From positions 92,555-147,524 of the forward strand of contig CANJQC010000001.1 of NCBI GenBank assembly GCA_947476295.1: 54,970 nucleotides of DNA, given 5' to 3'. The notes under the pieces are model-generated. The model made no database searches, was not told the DNA's origin, and saw nothing but the letters and a program-made list of their open reading frames with translations. The DNA is from Planctomycetaceae bacterium. Its GTDB lineage: Bacteria; Planctomycetota; Planctomycetia; Planctomycetales; Planctomycetaceae. Positions 9,326 to 19,216 of this stretch are shown here, piece by piece. Position numbers and translations under genes: made by a program. Numbering within the stretch: the first letter of the stretch is position 1; each line of letters begins with the position of its first letter.

Positions 9326-11410
9326 CTATTTCCCGGACTTCGCTGTCTGCAGACTTCGCAGCAGTTCCAGATAGTCGATACTGATGTTAACCAGTTCCTT
9401 GTTATAAAATTCATTCGGGAAGATGTCCTTTTCATCACCGCCGTTGGCCTGTTTGACGGCTTCTTCTTCTTCCTTTTGTTCCTGCTTCAGTTCATCTTCT
9501 TCGGCTTGCAGGACACTTTCTTTCAGCGAGATGGTCTTATCGTTCTTACGCTCCAGATACTTCGCAATCAACCGGTTGATCTGGTTAAAATCTTTGTCTG
9601 TGGACAGGCGAGTTTCACTGGTTTGCTGAAGCTCAGATACGATGGCGTCTGTGACCTGAGCCGAGAATGGCGAGTAACTAGCGCGTGTAATGCGATCGAA
9701 TTCCAGCGCATTGTCCAGTGAGTCTTCACCAATCTCACGGACGTTCAACAGCGACGGAAGAACGACATCAGACGTGACACCTTTCGTCTGCGTGCTGTCG
9801 CCGTTGACGCGGTAAAACTTGCTGATTGTCAGCTTCAAAGCACCATGAGCTTGCGATGAAAACAAAGATCGGCGATCCACGACATCGACCACGTTCTGCA
9901 CTGTCCCTTTGCCGTGGGTCGTGCGGTCGCCAATCACAATGCCACGACGATAATCCTTGATGGCCCCGGCAAAAATTTCGGACGCGGATGCTGAAAACCG
10001 ATTGCAGACCACTACCATCGGTCGTCGCCAGTACATGTCCGGATCTTCGTCATCAAATGCCTGCACGCCGGTGTCCGGTTCCTTCACCTGAACAACCGCG
10101 CCCTTCGGAATGAACAGGCCGGAAACTTCAATCGCTTCCTGCAGCGCACCACCACCATTCCAGCGCAGATCGACAATCAGAACCTGAACGTCCTGCTTGT
10201 TGAATTCATCAAGCACGACCTTGACGTCTCGTGCGGTACTCTTGAAATTGCCACCGAGTGAAGCACCACGGAAGTCGCGATAAAACGCCGGGATTCGCAG
10301 GATGCCGACTTTGGTCTTGCGGCCATCGATCCAATCGGATGATTCCAGAATCTTCCCTTTGACTTCGTCTTCGGTGATTTTTACTTCCGTACGTGTCAGC
10401 TCGTAGATTTTTGTCCGACGTTCGATACCGGCAGATTCTTCTTCGTTCTCTTCTTTCGGGACCAGCACCTTGAGTTTGACTTTCGTCCCTTTTTTTCCGC
10501 GAATCATGTCCACGACTTTGGTGAGCTTCATTTCGATCACATCGACAAATGTGTCCGAGGCATCGAATGAAACGCCGATGATCTTGTCGCCCTTTTTGAG
10601 GCGCCCGTCCGTTGAGGCCGCGCCACCTTCAATGACTTCTTCTACGATCGTATACCCATCGTCATATTTCAGCCGCGCGCCGATGCCATCGAGCTTCAGT
10701 TCCATATCGATTCGGAAATCTTCCAGTGTCTGCGGAGACATGTACGTCGAGTGCGGATCAAGGCAGTGAGTCATCGACGACAGATAAAGCTCCAGCACTT
10801 CGTGTGCTTCGGTCTGATCAAGGAATACCTGATTGGTGTGGTAACGCTTGTGCAGTCGCTTGCGAGCTTCCGCAAGGTCGGTGTCGTCCATTTTTAGCAT
10901 CAGCAGATCAAATTTGATCCGCTTTCGCCAACGTTCGTCCAGTTCTGTTTCATCGGCCGCCCAAGAAATCTCTTTGGCATCACGAATCAGTTCTTCTTCG
11001 ACCGTGAAGTCATGCTCCATATCGATCAGAGCGTCAAGTTTTCCAGCGCGGAGATCCATGCGGGATCGGAAACGCTCGAACACGTCAGCAGCGAACTGCA
11101 CGTCACCCTTGAGAATCTTGTCGTCTAGGGACATCTTTTCGGTCACGAATTCATCGATGTCAGACTGCAGCAGATACAGTTTTTGCGGATCCCAGATTTC
11201 GATGTACCGTTTCATCAGTTTTTCTGAAAGGGCATCGTTGATCTCGGGATGGTTGATGTGCCGACTGGACACCATCGACGCTACGATCTGAGCGGTCTTG
11301 CCGTCTTCAGCCGTCAGGGCGATCTTGTCCGCCGCTGTGAGAGATTCGGGGACAAGTGTCACGAACGCCAGCAGCAGAGTGCAGCGACTGACGGGACTGA
11401 GAGTTGCCAT
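9326..11410 (-). CDS. Carboxy-terminal processing protease (S41A, Prc/CtpA family)
   Basis: A periplasmic serine protease of the tail-specific (Prc) type, 694 residues. Order of parts: signal peptide (to about residue 27, ending SLTAA), a helical N-terminal domain containing LDPHSTYMSPQTLEDF, a PDZ domain (GIGARLKYDDGYTIVEEVIE onward), the S41 catalytic core and a long charged C-terminal segment. The nucleophile serine lies in RFSASASEIFAGAIKD and the catalytic lysine in THGKGTVQ. The C-terminus is extremely rich in Glu/Lys/Gln (EDELKQEQKEEEEAVKQ) and probably a coiled coil. The ATG at 11410 is preceded by AAGGAAAG at good spacing; the track's longer frame adds 20 residues without such support. 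Convergent with livG. Confidence 0.93.
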   Translation of the reverse strand: MATLSPVSRCTLLLAFVTLVPESLTAADKIALTAEDGKTAQIVASMVSSRHINHPEINDALSEKLMKRYIEIWDPQKLYLLQSDIDEFVTEKMSLDDKILKGDVQFAADVFERFRSRMDLRAGKLDALIDMEHDFTVEEELIRDAKEISWAADETELDERWRKRIKFDLLMLKMDDTDLAEARKRLHKRYHTNQVFLDQTEAHEVLELYLSSMTHCLDPHSTYMSPQTLEDFRIDMELKLDGIGARLKYDDGYTIVEEVIEGGAASTDGRLKKGDKIIGVSFDASDTFVDVIEMKLTKVVDMIRGKKGTKVKLKVLVPKEENEEESAGIERRTKIYELTRTEVKITEDEVKGKILESSDWIDGRKTKVGILRIPAFYRDFRGASLGGNFKSTARDVKVVLDEFNKQDVQVLIVDLRWNGGGALQEAIEVSGLFIPKGAVVQVKEPDTGVQAFDDEDPDMYWRRPMVVVCNRFSASASEIFAGAIKDYRRGIVIGDRTTHGKGTVQNVVDVVDRRSLFSSQAHGALKLTISKFYRVNGDSTQTKGVTSDVVLPSLLNVREIGEDSLDNALEFDRITRASYSPFSAQVTDAIVSELQQTSETRLSTDKDFNQINRLIAKYLERKNDKTISLKESVLQAEEDELKQEQKEEEEAVKQANGGDEKDIFPNEFYNKELVNISIDYLELLRSLQTAKSGK

Positions 11411-11600
11411 TCTAACTTTCCTTCGACAGGCAAACGGTCGGGACGGGAAGAACCCGACCCGCGAGATCACTACAAAATAGGGACACAGAATATCCGGCTG
11501 GAAAGTGATTCTTCACGATCCCGAAGGAACACGCAATCCAATCGTAGACCAGTCGTCGGCTTTGGAGCAAGATCGTCTCTCATTTGGCGACGGGCTTTTT

Positions 11601-12986
11601 TCAACGCGGCAAAGCGACTTTTGGACGATTGGCCCGAACCGTGAGCGTCCCAAGCATCTGCTCCGGAGAGCCAGAGACCTGCTTTTCGTCCTCTGCGGCG
11701 TACGAAAAAATGAGTGAAATTTGCTGGCCGGACTTTGCTGTGCAGAGAAAATAGTCCCAGATCAGAGCCTTGTCGCTGGCCTTTCCAAGGGCTCTGACAT
11801 GATGGATTCGCCAACCATTGACGTCGTCGTGAATTTTTGACGATTTTACGGTCCCTTTGCGTTCCTCCAGTGCGGCCTGCACTTCTGCCACATATTCCTG
11901 CTCCGACGTGAAATCTCCGGCCGGAACAGCAGGGGAGGGCGAGATATTGCATTGAGCTACCAGGGCTCCGTCATGCACCATTCTCAGCATCGTCATTTCG
12001 GCCGTTTCATGGAAAACGTGCCAGTCGCGATTGTGCAGCATCAGGACCCGCCCGGGCGTCGCCAGAGTCAGCAATAGTTGTCGTGCATCCGGAGCACTGT
12101 CCGGCATTGTTTCCGGAATGCTGCTGGTGGATTGCGGAGTCGTTTGAGTCCATGTGATCGTCGCCTCGACATTCAGGCCCGGACTGAACGGTCCAGGCTC
12201 ACGCTTTTCGGACTGGACCGCATTGAATGATCGGATGAACTGACCGGCGCGATCAAATGTGAGTTCCCCCTTCAATGTCACCTTTGTTGCGGAACCTGTG
12301 ACGGCACCTTCGGTCGTGCCCTCAAAAGCGACTACAGCTTCACTGGCTGTGAGAGACTGCAGTTGGCAGATTGCCGCTTGCGACACCGCGGCATCGACGC
12401 CGACCAGCATCGGCATGACCCATGAATCGGTGTTCCATTTTTCGTGCTTGTCTTTCAGATTCCGTGCCGGAAGCAACCCCGTCACAACAATCGGATCACA
12501 TGGAAATTGCAGCAGATCCACCTGCGGTCGTGTGAGTCGCACATCGGGACTCAACTGGAGCAACTGATGTTCCCCGCCGTAGACCTGGATCAGGTGCGTT
12601 TGCGCTGGCAGTACTACGGATGTCTTGTGATCCTTGCCAACAATTGATTCCGTTTCGGCCGTTGCAAAACGTCGAATGGCCCGCAGCGCCAATGGCCCCG
12701 TCGCGTCGAAAAGAAATCTCCGCTGATCGAACACGAATTTTCCAGAACTGTTCAGATTCCATTCGGACGGACCATTCGGCGAAGGCGTAAGGAGCTTGCC
12801 CTCAATTTTTAGAGCGTATTCAACTCGCGTCGTACGTGTTGGATCGGCAGGGTCAGCCAGAAAGATCTCGTCCACAACAGTAACGCCCGTTTTTTCGTCC
12901 GCCCTCGAATTGTGCGACAGCCATATGGCGATCAGAACTATGGAGTACATCGACACTAACTCGGGGCGCCAGCGAGGCGTCTTCAC
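11601..12986 (-). CDS. Exported protein of unknown function
   Basis: About 461 residues. I place the start at the GTG at 12986, because it gives a normal signal peptide: a basic stretch (KTPRWRP), a hydrophobic core (SMYSIVLIAIWL) and the site NSRA-DE. The ATG at 12950 would leave almost no positive N-region. The ribosome binding site is weak in both cases. The mature part has no catalytic motif I recognise. It has beta-rich stretches and a C-terminal region (from about residue 320) beginning VLMLHNRDWHVFHETAEMT that looks like a separate folded domain. A 226 bp palindromic element begins only 20 bases upstream of the start, so the promoter must lie in or beyond it. Confidence 0.65.
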   Translation of the reverse strand: MKTPRWRPELVSMYSIVLIAIWLSHNSRADEKTGVTVVDEIFLADPADPTRTTRVEYALKIEGKLLTPSPNGPSEWNLNSSGKFVFDQRRFLFDATGPLALRAIRRFATAETESIVGKDHKTSVVLPAQTHLIQVYGGEHQLLQLSPDVRLTRPQVDLLQFPCDPIVVTGLLPARNLKDKHEKWNTDSWVMPMLVGVDAAVSQAAICQLQSLTASEAVVAFEGTTEGAVTGSATKVTLKGELTFDRAGQFIRSFNAVQSEKREPGPFSPGLNVEATITWTQTTPQSTSSIPETMPDSAPDARQLLLTLATPGRVLMLHNRDWHVFHETAEMTMLRMVHDGALVAQCNISPSPAVPAGDFTSEQEYVAEVQAALEERKGTVKSSKIHDDVNGWRIHHVRALGKASDKALIWDYFLCTAKSGQQISLIFSYAAEDEKQVSGSPEQMLGTLTVRANRPKVALPR

Positions 12987-13558
12987 TCTCGGCCCCGTTG
13001 TCCCGTTTTGAAGTTGCGCATGACAGGCCCGGAGGGCCGACATATCCAATGCCGGTGGCGTGAGCCACCGGTACACGAGAATCAAAAATCTGAGGCCTGA
13101 AGGGCCGGCACAACGGCGATTGTCTCGGCCCTTCAGGCCTGAATCACTGTATTTTCCGCATTCCGGTGGCTCACGCCACCGTCTGACGATGTGCCGGGCT
13201 TCCAGCCCTAACAAAATGCGCAACTTCAAAATTGTCGCGTCAGGTTGGTAGATTCTAATCCGCCACTTTCCAAAGCTGACAATATTTGTCGCCAATAACA
13301 GTCCGGTCGTCAGGCAACCCGTCCATTTGCTGCAGCCATCCTTAGTCATCACTCCGCCACTCCAATTGGCCCTGAAATTTTGCGTTCAACCGTCTCGCAT
13401 GCGTTCACGACGCACCGAGACGCAAACTCCGACGCATCTTTCCGAGATTCCCGAATCCCCGCAAGTGCGGTTTGAGCCTGTCTGTCGCATTAATGCATGT
13501 TCATCGCCATTGCGTTTGCGTCAGGACTTTCAAATCACGTCTGCACCCGGCCTGGCGG
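12987..13558. other. Intergenic region with palindromic element
   Basis: About 570 bases. The left 225 bases are the nested inverted repeat listed separately (13006-13231). The rest (13232-13558) shows nothing coding, and holds no terminator for the gene ending at 13559 on the other side. Confidence 0.5.
13006..13231. repeat. Nested palindromic (REPIN-like) element
   Basis: A 226 bp element whose two halves are inverted copies of each other. The outer arms are a perfect 16 bp inverted repeat (TTTTGAAGTTGCGCAT at 13006-13021; its complement at 13216-13231). Next inwards are GC hairpins (CCGGTGGCGTGAGCCACCGG at 13052-13071, and its counterpart at 13163-13181). Innermost is a perfect 15 bp pair (AGGCCTGAAGGGCCG at 13093-13107; complement at 13126-13140). 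The shape, two REP-like hairpins in opposite orientation, is that of a REPIN, a class moved by RAYT transposases. No RAYT gene is in the window. Confidence 0.85.
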
Positions 13559-16500
13559 TCATAGCCCGAGCAGATACATATTGAGATCTGCAATATCGCC
13601 GGGCGGGATATCTTTCAACAGACCGGATGGCATCAGTGAGTTGCGTTGCAGCACTTTGCTTTCCATGTCAGCAGCTTCGATACGATACGTCTTGTGTTCC
13701 GCATCCCGAAGCAAGAGTCCATCGACGGATTCATAGACAATCAACCCAGTGTAAACTTTACCAGATTTCGTTTCGATCGATGTCGTTTGATAACGCGGTG
13801 AAATATCTCGATTGGGTTCCACGATCGCTGCGAACAGATCATGGCGAGAAAATCGTTTCGTCACGCCATTCAGATCCGGTCCTAATGCCTGGCGTCCGCC
13901 GTGGCAGCGGGCACAGGCGAGGCGTTCGAACAGTCGTCGTCCGCTGTCGGCATCACCGGCGCTCCAGTCGACTGTTTCAAGACTCAACAGGACTTTCTGA
14001 GCCACATCGGACGTCTGTGGCGGGCGATAATCGGGATAACGCTGTTCAAGCCACGTGTGCCAGAGTTGCATGGATTCGGGTTGCAGGCGATATCCGTCTT
14101 CTCCGAAGGCGAACTGATGCGACTGTGATGTGTTATTCTGCAGCAACCGCATGGCGATCTCACGCAACTGAAATTCACGCTTGTCATTCATGAGCCGTCT
14201 GGCCGCTGCCAGCAACTGAAACTGTTCTGCCGCATCATTGCTGCGGGGGAGTTTGACGAGAGCTTTCAGGCACGCTTCAACAGCGTTCAGTTGAGCCGAT
14301 TCTAGGCCGGACAGCAGGATCTCACGATCCTCTTTGGTGGCCTTGTCGGCAATTGTAATCAAAACGGAATCGCGAACAGAAAGATTGTCGAGTTGTTCGC
14401 GGAGCAGAGCAAGGTGTTCGGGTTGGGCCGACTCGCCGATGGTGAAGACGACGTCGTTTGACCATTTGTATTCAGGATCGGCCTGAATGGTCCTCACAAG
14501 TCCTTCGATGGCTTTCGGGATTGATGCTTGTGGCACTTCCGTCAAAAACAGCACATGGCCTGGTTCACCAAATCCTGGTTGTTCGGTCAGCAGCGTGGGC
14601 AAGGCCGGATCGACTTTGAACAGAGCTTTGTAGAGTTCGCCGATACGATCGTCCCAGTTTGTGTCCTGTTTGAGTCTGTACCTGCGAATCTTGATATCGA
14701 TGCCCAGAAGCGCCTTCGCGGTCGCCACGCTTTCCTCATAGGAACGTTCGATGTCGAACTGACTGATGGCGGCAAGGCGATGAATGTCGTCCGCCGGAAG
14801 AGTCGAATCGGTAATGCTCACCAGCAGCCGCGAAAATAAATCGCGATTGAACGGTGTCGTCATGGCAATCAGGCGTATAAGTTCGTGATCGAGTAACGCA
14901 TCACCTGAAGGAAACGCTGCCGCCACTTTAGTCATGATCGGATTGAGTTCACGCTCAAGCGACGTCAGCGGTAAGGCCGGTGCATACCCATCAAACATCG
15001 CGGGCCTGTCCCTGGCTGGGCCAACGTCACCGAGCGTTATTTGCAGAATTCGAACTGCGTCGTAACGATCTTCACTCGACGACGTCTCGGATACAAGCAC
15101 GTCTGCCGCAACCACTGCTGAAGACGGACTTTGCAGCCGCGAACGTAGACAGCGTCCCATTTGAAACCACATCAGGGCTCGCAAATTTCCCGCCACCGCC
15201 TTTCCTAATGCGTTGCATTGTTCATCGCTCATGCGCGAAATCAGCAACGCGGCCGAAAGCCGCACGGTGCGATCATCTGACGTGAAAGCAGCCGCAATCG
15301 GTGGCCCTGTGGCGATGAATGTGACGCTCGACGTGGCCGACGTAAGCGCCTCCAACGCAAACCGCTGCACGAAAGGATCGCGATCGGTGATCAGCTTGCG
15401 CAGGACTTCTGTATCCGGCGACTCCGGGCGACTGCGTCCAACCGCCCATGCCGTTCGCGCGCGGACAAAAATTGATCCGGTCAACGTGAGTTTTGATGCT
15501 GTTACAGCGTCAAGTCCACCGAATATTTCGACCAGAATCTCGATCGCCCGCAGTCGTTCGGGCACTCGCCGAGTTTCCATTAGCGCGGCTTCGCGGAAAA
15601 CGTCTGGTCCCAGCGATTTTGCCAGCGGCACCCATTTCGCACGCGACCAACTGCTGTTGGGTTGCGGCGCATCCAGAACCGCATTCAGCTCTTGTGAGCC
15701 GACATTCGTTCGCGCTGCAACGGGCGGAGATGCTGGAAGATTGCTGACAATTCTAAACACACTGCCGCGCGTTCCGCGACCTCCAACGCTGACGAACAGG
15801 CTACCGTCCGGAGCGACTTCGATGTCTGTCGGAGCGAATCCAAATTGATCACGACCCTCAGCAAATACAAAGCCGTCTTTTTTCCATCCTGAACCTTCCT
15901 GAGTCAGCGGAACGGTTAGAATCCGGCCCATAGTCCAATCCAGCATAAACAACGCACCATGGTACTGCTGCGGAAACTGATGATGCTGATAACAGGTGAC
16001 ACCCGTGGGCGACCCGCGTCCGAATGTTGCCAGCACCGGAGGCATGTCCGGATAACCAGGAGGCCGTTTGAGCCCCGCCGTGACATAGCCAGCGTTCGAC
16101 ATTGGCAAAATATGAAACACCTGCGTCGGCAGATACCAGGGCAATGAGATATCTCGTTCGTCGTCGCTGTCGTACGTGAAGAAGTCACCCGCACCGTTGA
16201 ACGTAAAATCATAAGCATTGCGGAATCCATCGCTGACAATCTCGCCACCGGAGAGATCTGGTTTCAAACGCAGCAGTGTTCCCGACACCGGCGTCCTGAT
16301 CGGCGATGTCGGAACGGTTGCGTACGCTGCTGTGACGCCGGCAGAATTGCCTGCCATAACATACCACCACCCATCCGGTCCTTTTTGAATCGAATGCGCA
16401 TGATGTTCGCCGCCGGCTGAGATCTTCAAAAACACCTGCGGTGGTCCGTCGGCAACGTCGTCCTGATTGTCGTCCCGAAAGATCTGTAGCCCCTTATCGC

Positions 16501-16933
16501 CCGAACACAACAAACTGGAGCCTAGGAAGAACATGCCCTGCGATCCCGTGTCCGGCTTGTCGGCAAACTGCTTGAACGTCTCGGCGCGTCCGTCATTGTC
16601 GCTGTCGATCAGGATTCGAACATAGCCGGGCCCGGAAACGACGACGCGGCCTTTCGAATCGATAGTCATGGAATGCACGTCGTGTGCCAGATCGTCGTCG
16701 GCATACAATTCGACGTGAAATCCATCGGGCACTTTGATCCCATCGACGACGTTTGCAGAATCCTGAACAGTGGCTGAAATCGGCGGCACCGCCTGTTCGT
16801 CAGCCTGAAGAATTTCGAAGGAAGCACAAAATATCGTTGCCAGAATGACAACAATCCAAGGACCACGCCGGTGGTGAACGACATTTCGTCGGGCCATGAG
16901 AACATTCGATCCTGTTGAGTCATCATGGCTCAT
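13559..16933 (-). CDS. PVC-type haem-binding CxxCH protein with membrane-bound dehydrogenase-like domain
   Basis: About 1124 residues, exported (hydrophobic signal GPWIVVILATIFCASFEILQA). N-terminal half: a beta-propeller-like region of the 'putative membrane-bound dehydrogenase' type, beginning VPDGFHVELYADDDLAHDVHSM, with GEHHAHSIQKGPDGWWYVMAGN. Middle: a long helical, HEAT-like stretch. C-terminus: a cytochrome-like haem domain with CARCH (CxxCH), then LGPDLNGVTKRFSR and IVEPNRDISPRY, the hallmark of the planctomycete haem-binding domain. Substrate unknown; members are thought to oxidise sugars or other exported substrates. Two starts are plausible: the ATG at 16933 (AGGGAG upstream) or the ATG at 16897, which gives a tidier signal peptide. 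Confidence 0.88.
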   Translation of the reverse strand: MSHDDSTGSNVLMARRNVVHHRRGPWIVVILATIFCASFEILQADEQAVPPISATVQDSANVVDGIKVPDGFHVELYADDDLAHDVHSMTIDSKGRVVVSGPGYVRILIDSDNDGRAETFKQFADKPDTGSQGMFFLGSSLLCSGDKGLQIFRDDNQDDVADGPPQVFLKISAGGEHHAHSIQKGPDGWWYVMAGNSAGVTAAYATVPTSPIRTPVSGTLLRLKPDLSGGEIVSDGFRNAYDFTFNGAGDFFTYDSDDERDISLPWYLPTQVFHILPMSNAGYVTAGLKRPPGYPDMPPVLATFGRGSPTGVTCYQHHQFPQQYHGALFMLDWTMGRILTVPLTQEGSGWKKDGFVFAEGRDQFGFAPTDIEVAPDGSLFVSVGGRGTRGSVFRIVSNLPASPPVAARTNVGSQELNAVLDAPQPNSSWSRAKWVPLAKSLGPDVFREAALMETRRVPERLRAIEILVEIFGGLDAVTASKLTLTGSIFVRARTAWAVGRSRPESPDTEVLRKLITDRDPFVQRFALEALTSATSSVTFIATGPPIAAAFTSDDRTVRLSAALLISRMSDEQCNALGKAVAGNLRALMWFQMGRCLRSRLQSPSSAVVAADVLVSETSSSEDRYDAVRILQITLGDVGPARDRPAMFDGYAPALPLTSLERELNPIMTKVAAAFPSGDALLDHELIRLIAMTTPFNRDLFSRLLVSITDSTLPADDIHRLAAISQFDIERSYEESVATAKALLGIDIKIRRYRLKQDTNWDDRIGELYKALFKVDPALPTLLTEQPGFGEPGHVLFLTEVPQASIPKAIEGLVRTIQADPEYKWSNDVVFTIGESAQPEHLALLREQLDNLSVRDSVLITIADKATKEDREILLSGLESAQLNAVEACLKALVKLPRSNDAAEQFQLLAAARRLMNDKREFQLREIAMRLLQNNTSQSHQFAFGEDGYRLQPESMQLWHTWLEQRYPDYRPPQTSDVAQKVLLSLETVDWSAGDADSGRRLFERLACARCHGGRQALGPDLNGVTKRFSRHDLFAAIVEPNRDISPRYQTTSIETKSGKVYTGLIVYESVDGLLLRDAEHKTYRIEAADMESKVLQRNSLMPSGLLKDIPPGDIADLNMYLLGL

Positions 16934-16993
16934 CTGCAAGTCGCTCCCTGAATTCCGAAATGTCCAGTCGACAAGTCCTTCGTGCTGCAACAA

Positions 16994-17176
16994 TCAAGTG
17001 CCTGAGAGAACCCGATGTTGGGAGAAGGCAAGGCTCCTGCCGAGCCGAATGCTCACACGCATGCAGCAACGGTCGGCACATGATAGATGATGAGCCGATT
17101 TGATTGCAGTCCAGGTTGGCAGGACAAGTTCGCAGCCATGATTTACGAGATGGCGGATCAAGTCTCGTCGCTTCAT
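16994..17176 (-). pseudogene. Remnant of a HicA-family toxin gene (truncated)
   Basis: The frame starts with MKRRDLIRHLVNHGCELV, which matches the N-terminus of HicA mRNA-interferase toxins (about 60 residues). From residue 19 onward the sequence no longer resembles HicA. The expected segment with the catalytic histidine (Gly-Gly-Ser/Asn-His context) is missing, and I do not see it in another frame, so the gene was probably cut by a deletion near 17122. Its ATG overlaps the stop of the hicB-like frame (ATGA), the usual hicBA arrangement. Confidence 0.55.
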
Positions 17177-17388
17177 GGTTGAATGGCAACTTCTTCATAG
17201 AATTCACCCGCCGCTTCGCGGGCGTCTTCCCGATTCATTTCGAGAGCCTCACTCAGTGCCTCGCGCAAATTGGTGATCAATTCCTCACGAGTAGCACCTT
17301 GAGAATTGACCCCCGGTACTTCTTCGATCCAACCGATCCACTAGGAACCGTCCTGTCGGATCACAGCATTGTAACTGGGAGGAATCAT
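17173..17388 (-). pseudogene. HicB-family antitoxin with an in-frame amber codon
   Basis: Reading from the ATG at 17388 gives MIPPSYNAVIRQDGS, then TAG (17341-17343), then WIGWIEEVPGVNSQG and TREELITNLREALSEALEM to TGA. This is the full ~71-residue pattern of HicB-like antitoxins, where the position of the TAG normally holds Trp (DGxWWIGW); a TGG to TAG change explains it. The rest of the frame is undamaged, so inactivation looks recent. The ribosome binding site region upstream is unremarkable. If an amber suppressor existed the protein could still be made; I consider it a pseudogene. Confidence 0.7.
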
Positions 17389-17526
17389 GGATAGTTGCTT
17401 CTCATTTGAGCTGTATAGAAAACACAGTCAGTCACCGGCCACTGGCCACTGGCCTTGCAGCGCTCACAAGTCATGAAAACTCATATTGCCGCTGAGCAGC
17501 TCGCCCGTGAGTGAACTGCGATCACG

Positions 17527-18771
17527 TCAGGCAGGCGTTGTCTCCTTCGCTTCGGACTCGTCAAGGCATTTGTCGATCTGGCGGACGGCCTGACGCAGGC
17601 GCTGGCTGTTTTCCACAATTGCCATCCGGAGAAAACCTTCGCCTTCGGCACCGAAGCCACGGCCAGGGCTGACCGCGACGCCGCCTTCGTTGAGCAGTTT
17701 CATCGCGAATTCGATGGACCCCATTTTCTTCCACAGTTCCGGGATTTCTGCCCACACAAACATGCCGGCTTTCGGCGGCTGTACATTCCAGCCAATGCGT
17801 TTCAGACCTTCACACAGCGCATCACGCCGCACCTGATATTCCGCCGCCATGCGATCGATCGCGGGATCACAGTGCCGCATTGCGACGATCGCGGCAATCT
17901 GAATCGGCTGAAAAATCCCATAGTCGTAATACCCCTTGATCGTCGCTAGGGCGCGGACCATTTCGCGATTCCCGCAGCAGAATCCAATCCGCCAGCCGGC
18001 CATGCTGTAGCTTTTGCTCATCGATGTCAGTTCGACGCCGACATCCAGCGCGCCAGGAGTCGCAAGAAAACTTGGTGCCTTGTAGCCGTCGTAGCAAATG
18101 TCTGCGTAGGCAAAGTCACTGATGACAAGGAACTTGTGCTTTTTGGCCAGTCGTACCAGCTCAACAAAGAAGTCCTGCTCAATCACGGTCGATGAGGGAT
18201 TGTGGGGGAAATTGACGACGACGACTTTGGGTTTCGGCATCAGATGCTCACAGGTGTAAGCAATGTTGCGCAGAAATTTTTCCGGATCGCGCACATCGAG
18301 AGCGATGACATTTCCGGAGGCCAGCATTACGGAATAGACGTGAATCGGAAACGAGGGTGCCGGTACAATCGCCGTGTCGCCGGGCCCCATGAGCGCCAGA
18401 CACATGTGACTGAAGCCTTCCTTGGATCCGAGGCAGGCCAGAACTTCATCATTGGCATCCAGACGCACGCCGTACCGCTTCAAATACCGCGCAGACACTT
18501 CCTTACGAAGATTGCCGATGCCGTTGGAAACGGAATAGCGGTGATTGCGGGGATCTGCCAGAGCTTCTTCAATCTTCTGAACGATCAACGGATCCGGCGG
18601 ATCGGTCGGATTACCCATACCCAGGTCGATCACGTCCACGCCAGCGACGCGAAGCTGATACTTCCGCTTGTTGATCGTTCCGAAGAGGTAAGGTGGCAGA
18701 CGCCGAACCCGATCGGCGACCGGAATAGTAAATGGATTGTCTTCAAAGAGTACTTCAGATTCGCTGCGCAT
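17527..18771 (-). CDS. Class I/II pyridoxal-phosphate aminotransferase (AlaC / LL-diaminopimelate aminotransferase-like)
   Basis: A 414-residue fold-type I aminotransferase, cytosolic. Residues typical of the family are visible: [12 protein letters not shown] near the N-terminus, [24 protein letters not shown] and the PLP lysine in [16 protein letters not shown]. The C-terminal arginine context [10 protein letters not shown] fits an alpha-carboxylate binding site. Sequence flavour is closest to alanine-synthesising transaminases (AlaC) and putative aspartate aminotransferases; the substrate cannot be fixed by eye. I start at the ATG at 18771 (GGAACAAGAAC just upstream); a longer frame adds 19 residues without support. 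Confidence 0.88.
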   Translation of the reverse strand: MRSESEVLFEDNPFTIPVADRVRRLPPYLFGTINKRKYQLRVAGVDVIDLGMGNPTDPPDPLIVQKIEEALADPRNHRYSVSNGIGNLRKEVSARYLKRYGVRLDANDEVLACLGSKEGFSHMCLALMGPGDTAIVPAPSFPIHVYSVMLASGNVIALDVRDPEKFLRNIAYTCEHLMPKPKVVVVNFPHNPSSTVIEQDFFVELVRLAKKHKFLVISDFAYADICYDGYKAPSFLATPGALDVGVELTSMSKSYSMAGWRIGFCCGNREMVRALATIKGYYDYGIFQPIQIAAIVAMRHCDPAIDRMAAEYQVRRDALCEGLKRIGWNVQPPKAGMFVWAEIPELWKKMGSIEFAMKLLNEGGVAVSPGRGFGAEGEGFLRMAIVENSQRLRQAVRQIDKCLDESEAKETTPA

Positions 18772-19012
18772 GTTCTTGTTCCGTGGGATCGTCAGCCAGC
18801 ACCGCACGGTGCTTTCTGGAATATTCAACCGACCTCGAGTTTGTGGAAGGGCGACATTCTAAACAGAGAAAAGGTTCCTCGCGATGGCAGCTTTCAAGCT
18901 GTTTTTGGGTTGTTATCAACGGGAAAGCCATTTTTCTGCATTTCCGGCCTTAGAACCCCTTACAAAACCTCCGGCTCACGCAGGTCTTGTCAGGGGTTCT
19001 TAATCAAAGACA

Positions 19013-19050
19013 AACAGCCCGACGTTTGCCGAAGCGAACGCGGGCTGTTT
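19013..19050 (-). terminator. Strong hairpin, likely terminator of a lost minus-strand gene
   Basis: On the minus strand: AACAGCCCG-CGTTCGC, loop TTCG, GCAAACG, one unpaired base, CGGGCTGTT, then TGTCTTTGATT. The stem is about 16 bp and the loop is the very stable C(UUCG)G type. It follows the stop codon of the truncated minus-strand frame at 19124 and not an intact gene, which suggests that the original gene's 3' end and terminator were left behind together. Confidence 0.55.
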
Positions 19051-19123
19051 ATCCCGAAACGGGAGACTGTTTGATGATCGGAAAGGCGTCAGCCCCCGGT
19101 GTGATTGAAACGGCCAGCTACGA

Positions 19124-19201
19124 TTAGTAGTGGTTACCGTTGCCTTTTTCGCCCTGAGCTGGTGAGTTGCAGGTGATATCGCAACCATTATCGCATTCGT
19201 C
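19124..19201 (-). pseudogene. 3' fragment of an unknown minus-strand gene
   Basis: An open stretch of 25 codons reads DECDNGCDITCNSPAQGEKG plus a short Asn/Gly tail, then TAA (19124-19126). A stop codon lies directly upstream (19202-19204), so there is no start. The Cys-rich, acidic composition and the hairpin just downstream suggest the true end of a deleted gene. Product unknown; the call rests on composition and context only. Confidence 0.3.
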
Positions 19202-19216
19202 CTAGAAGTCCAGAAA

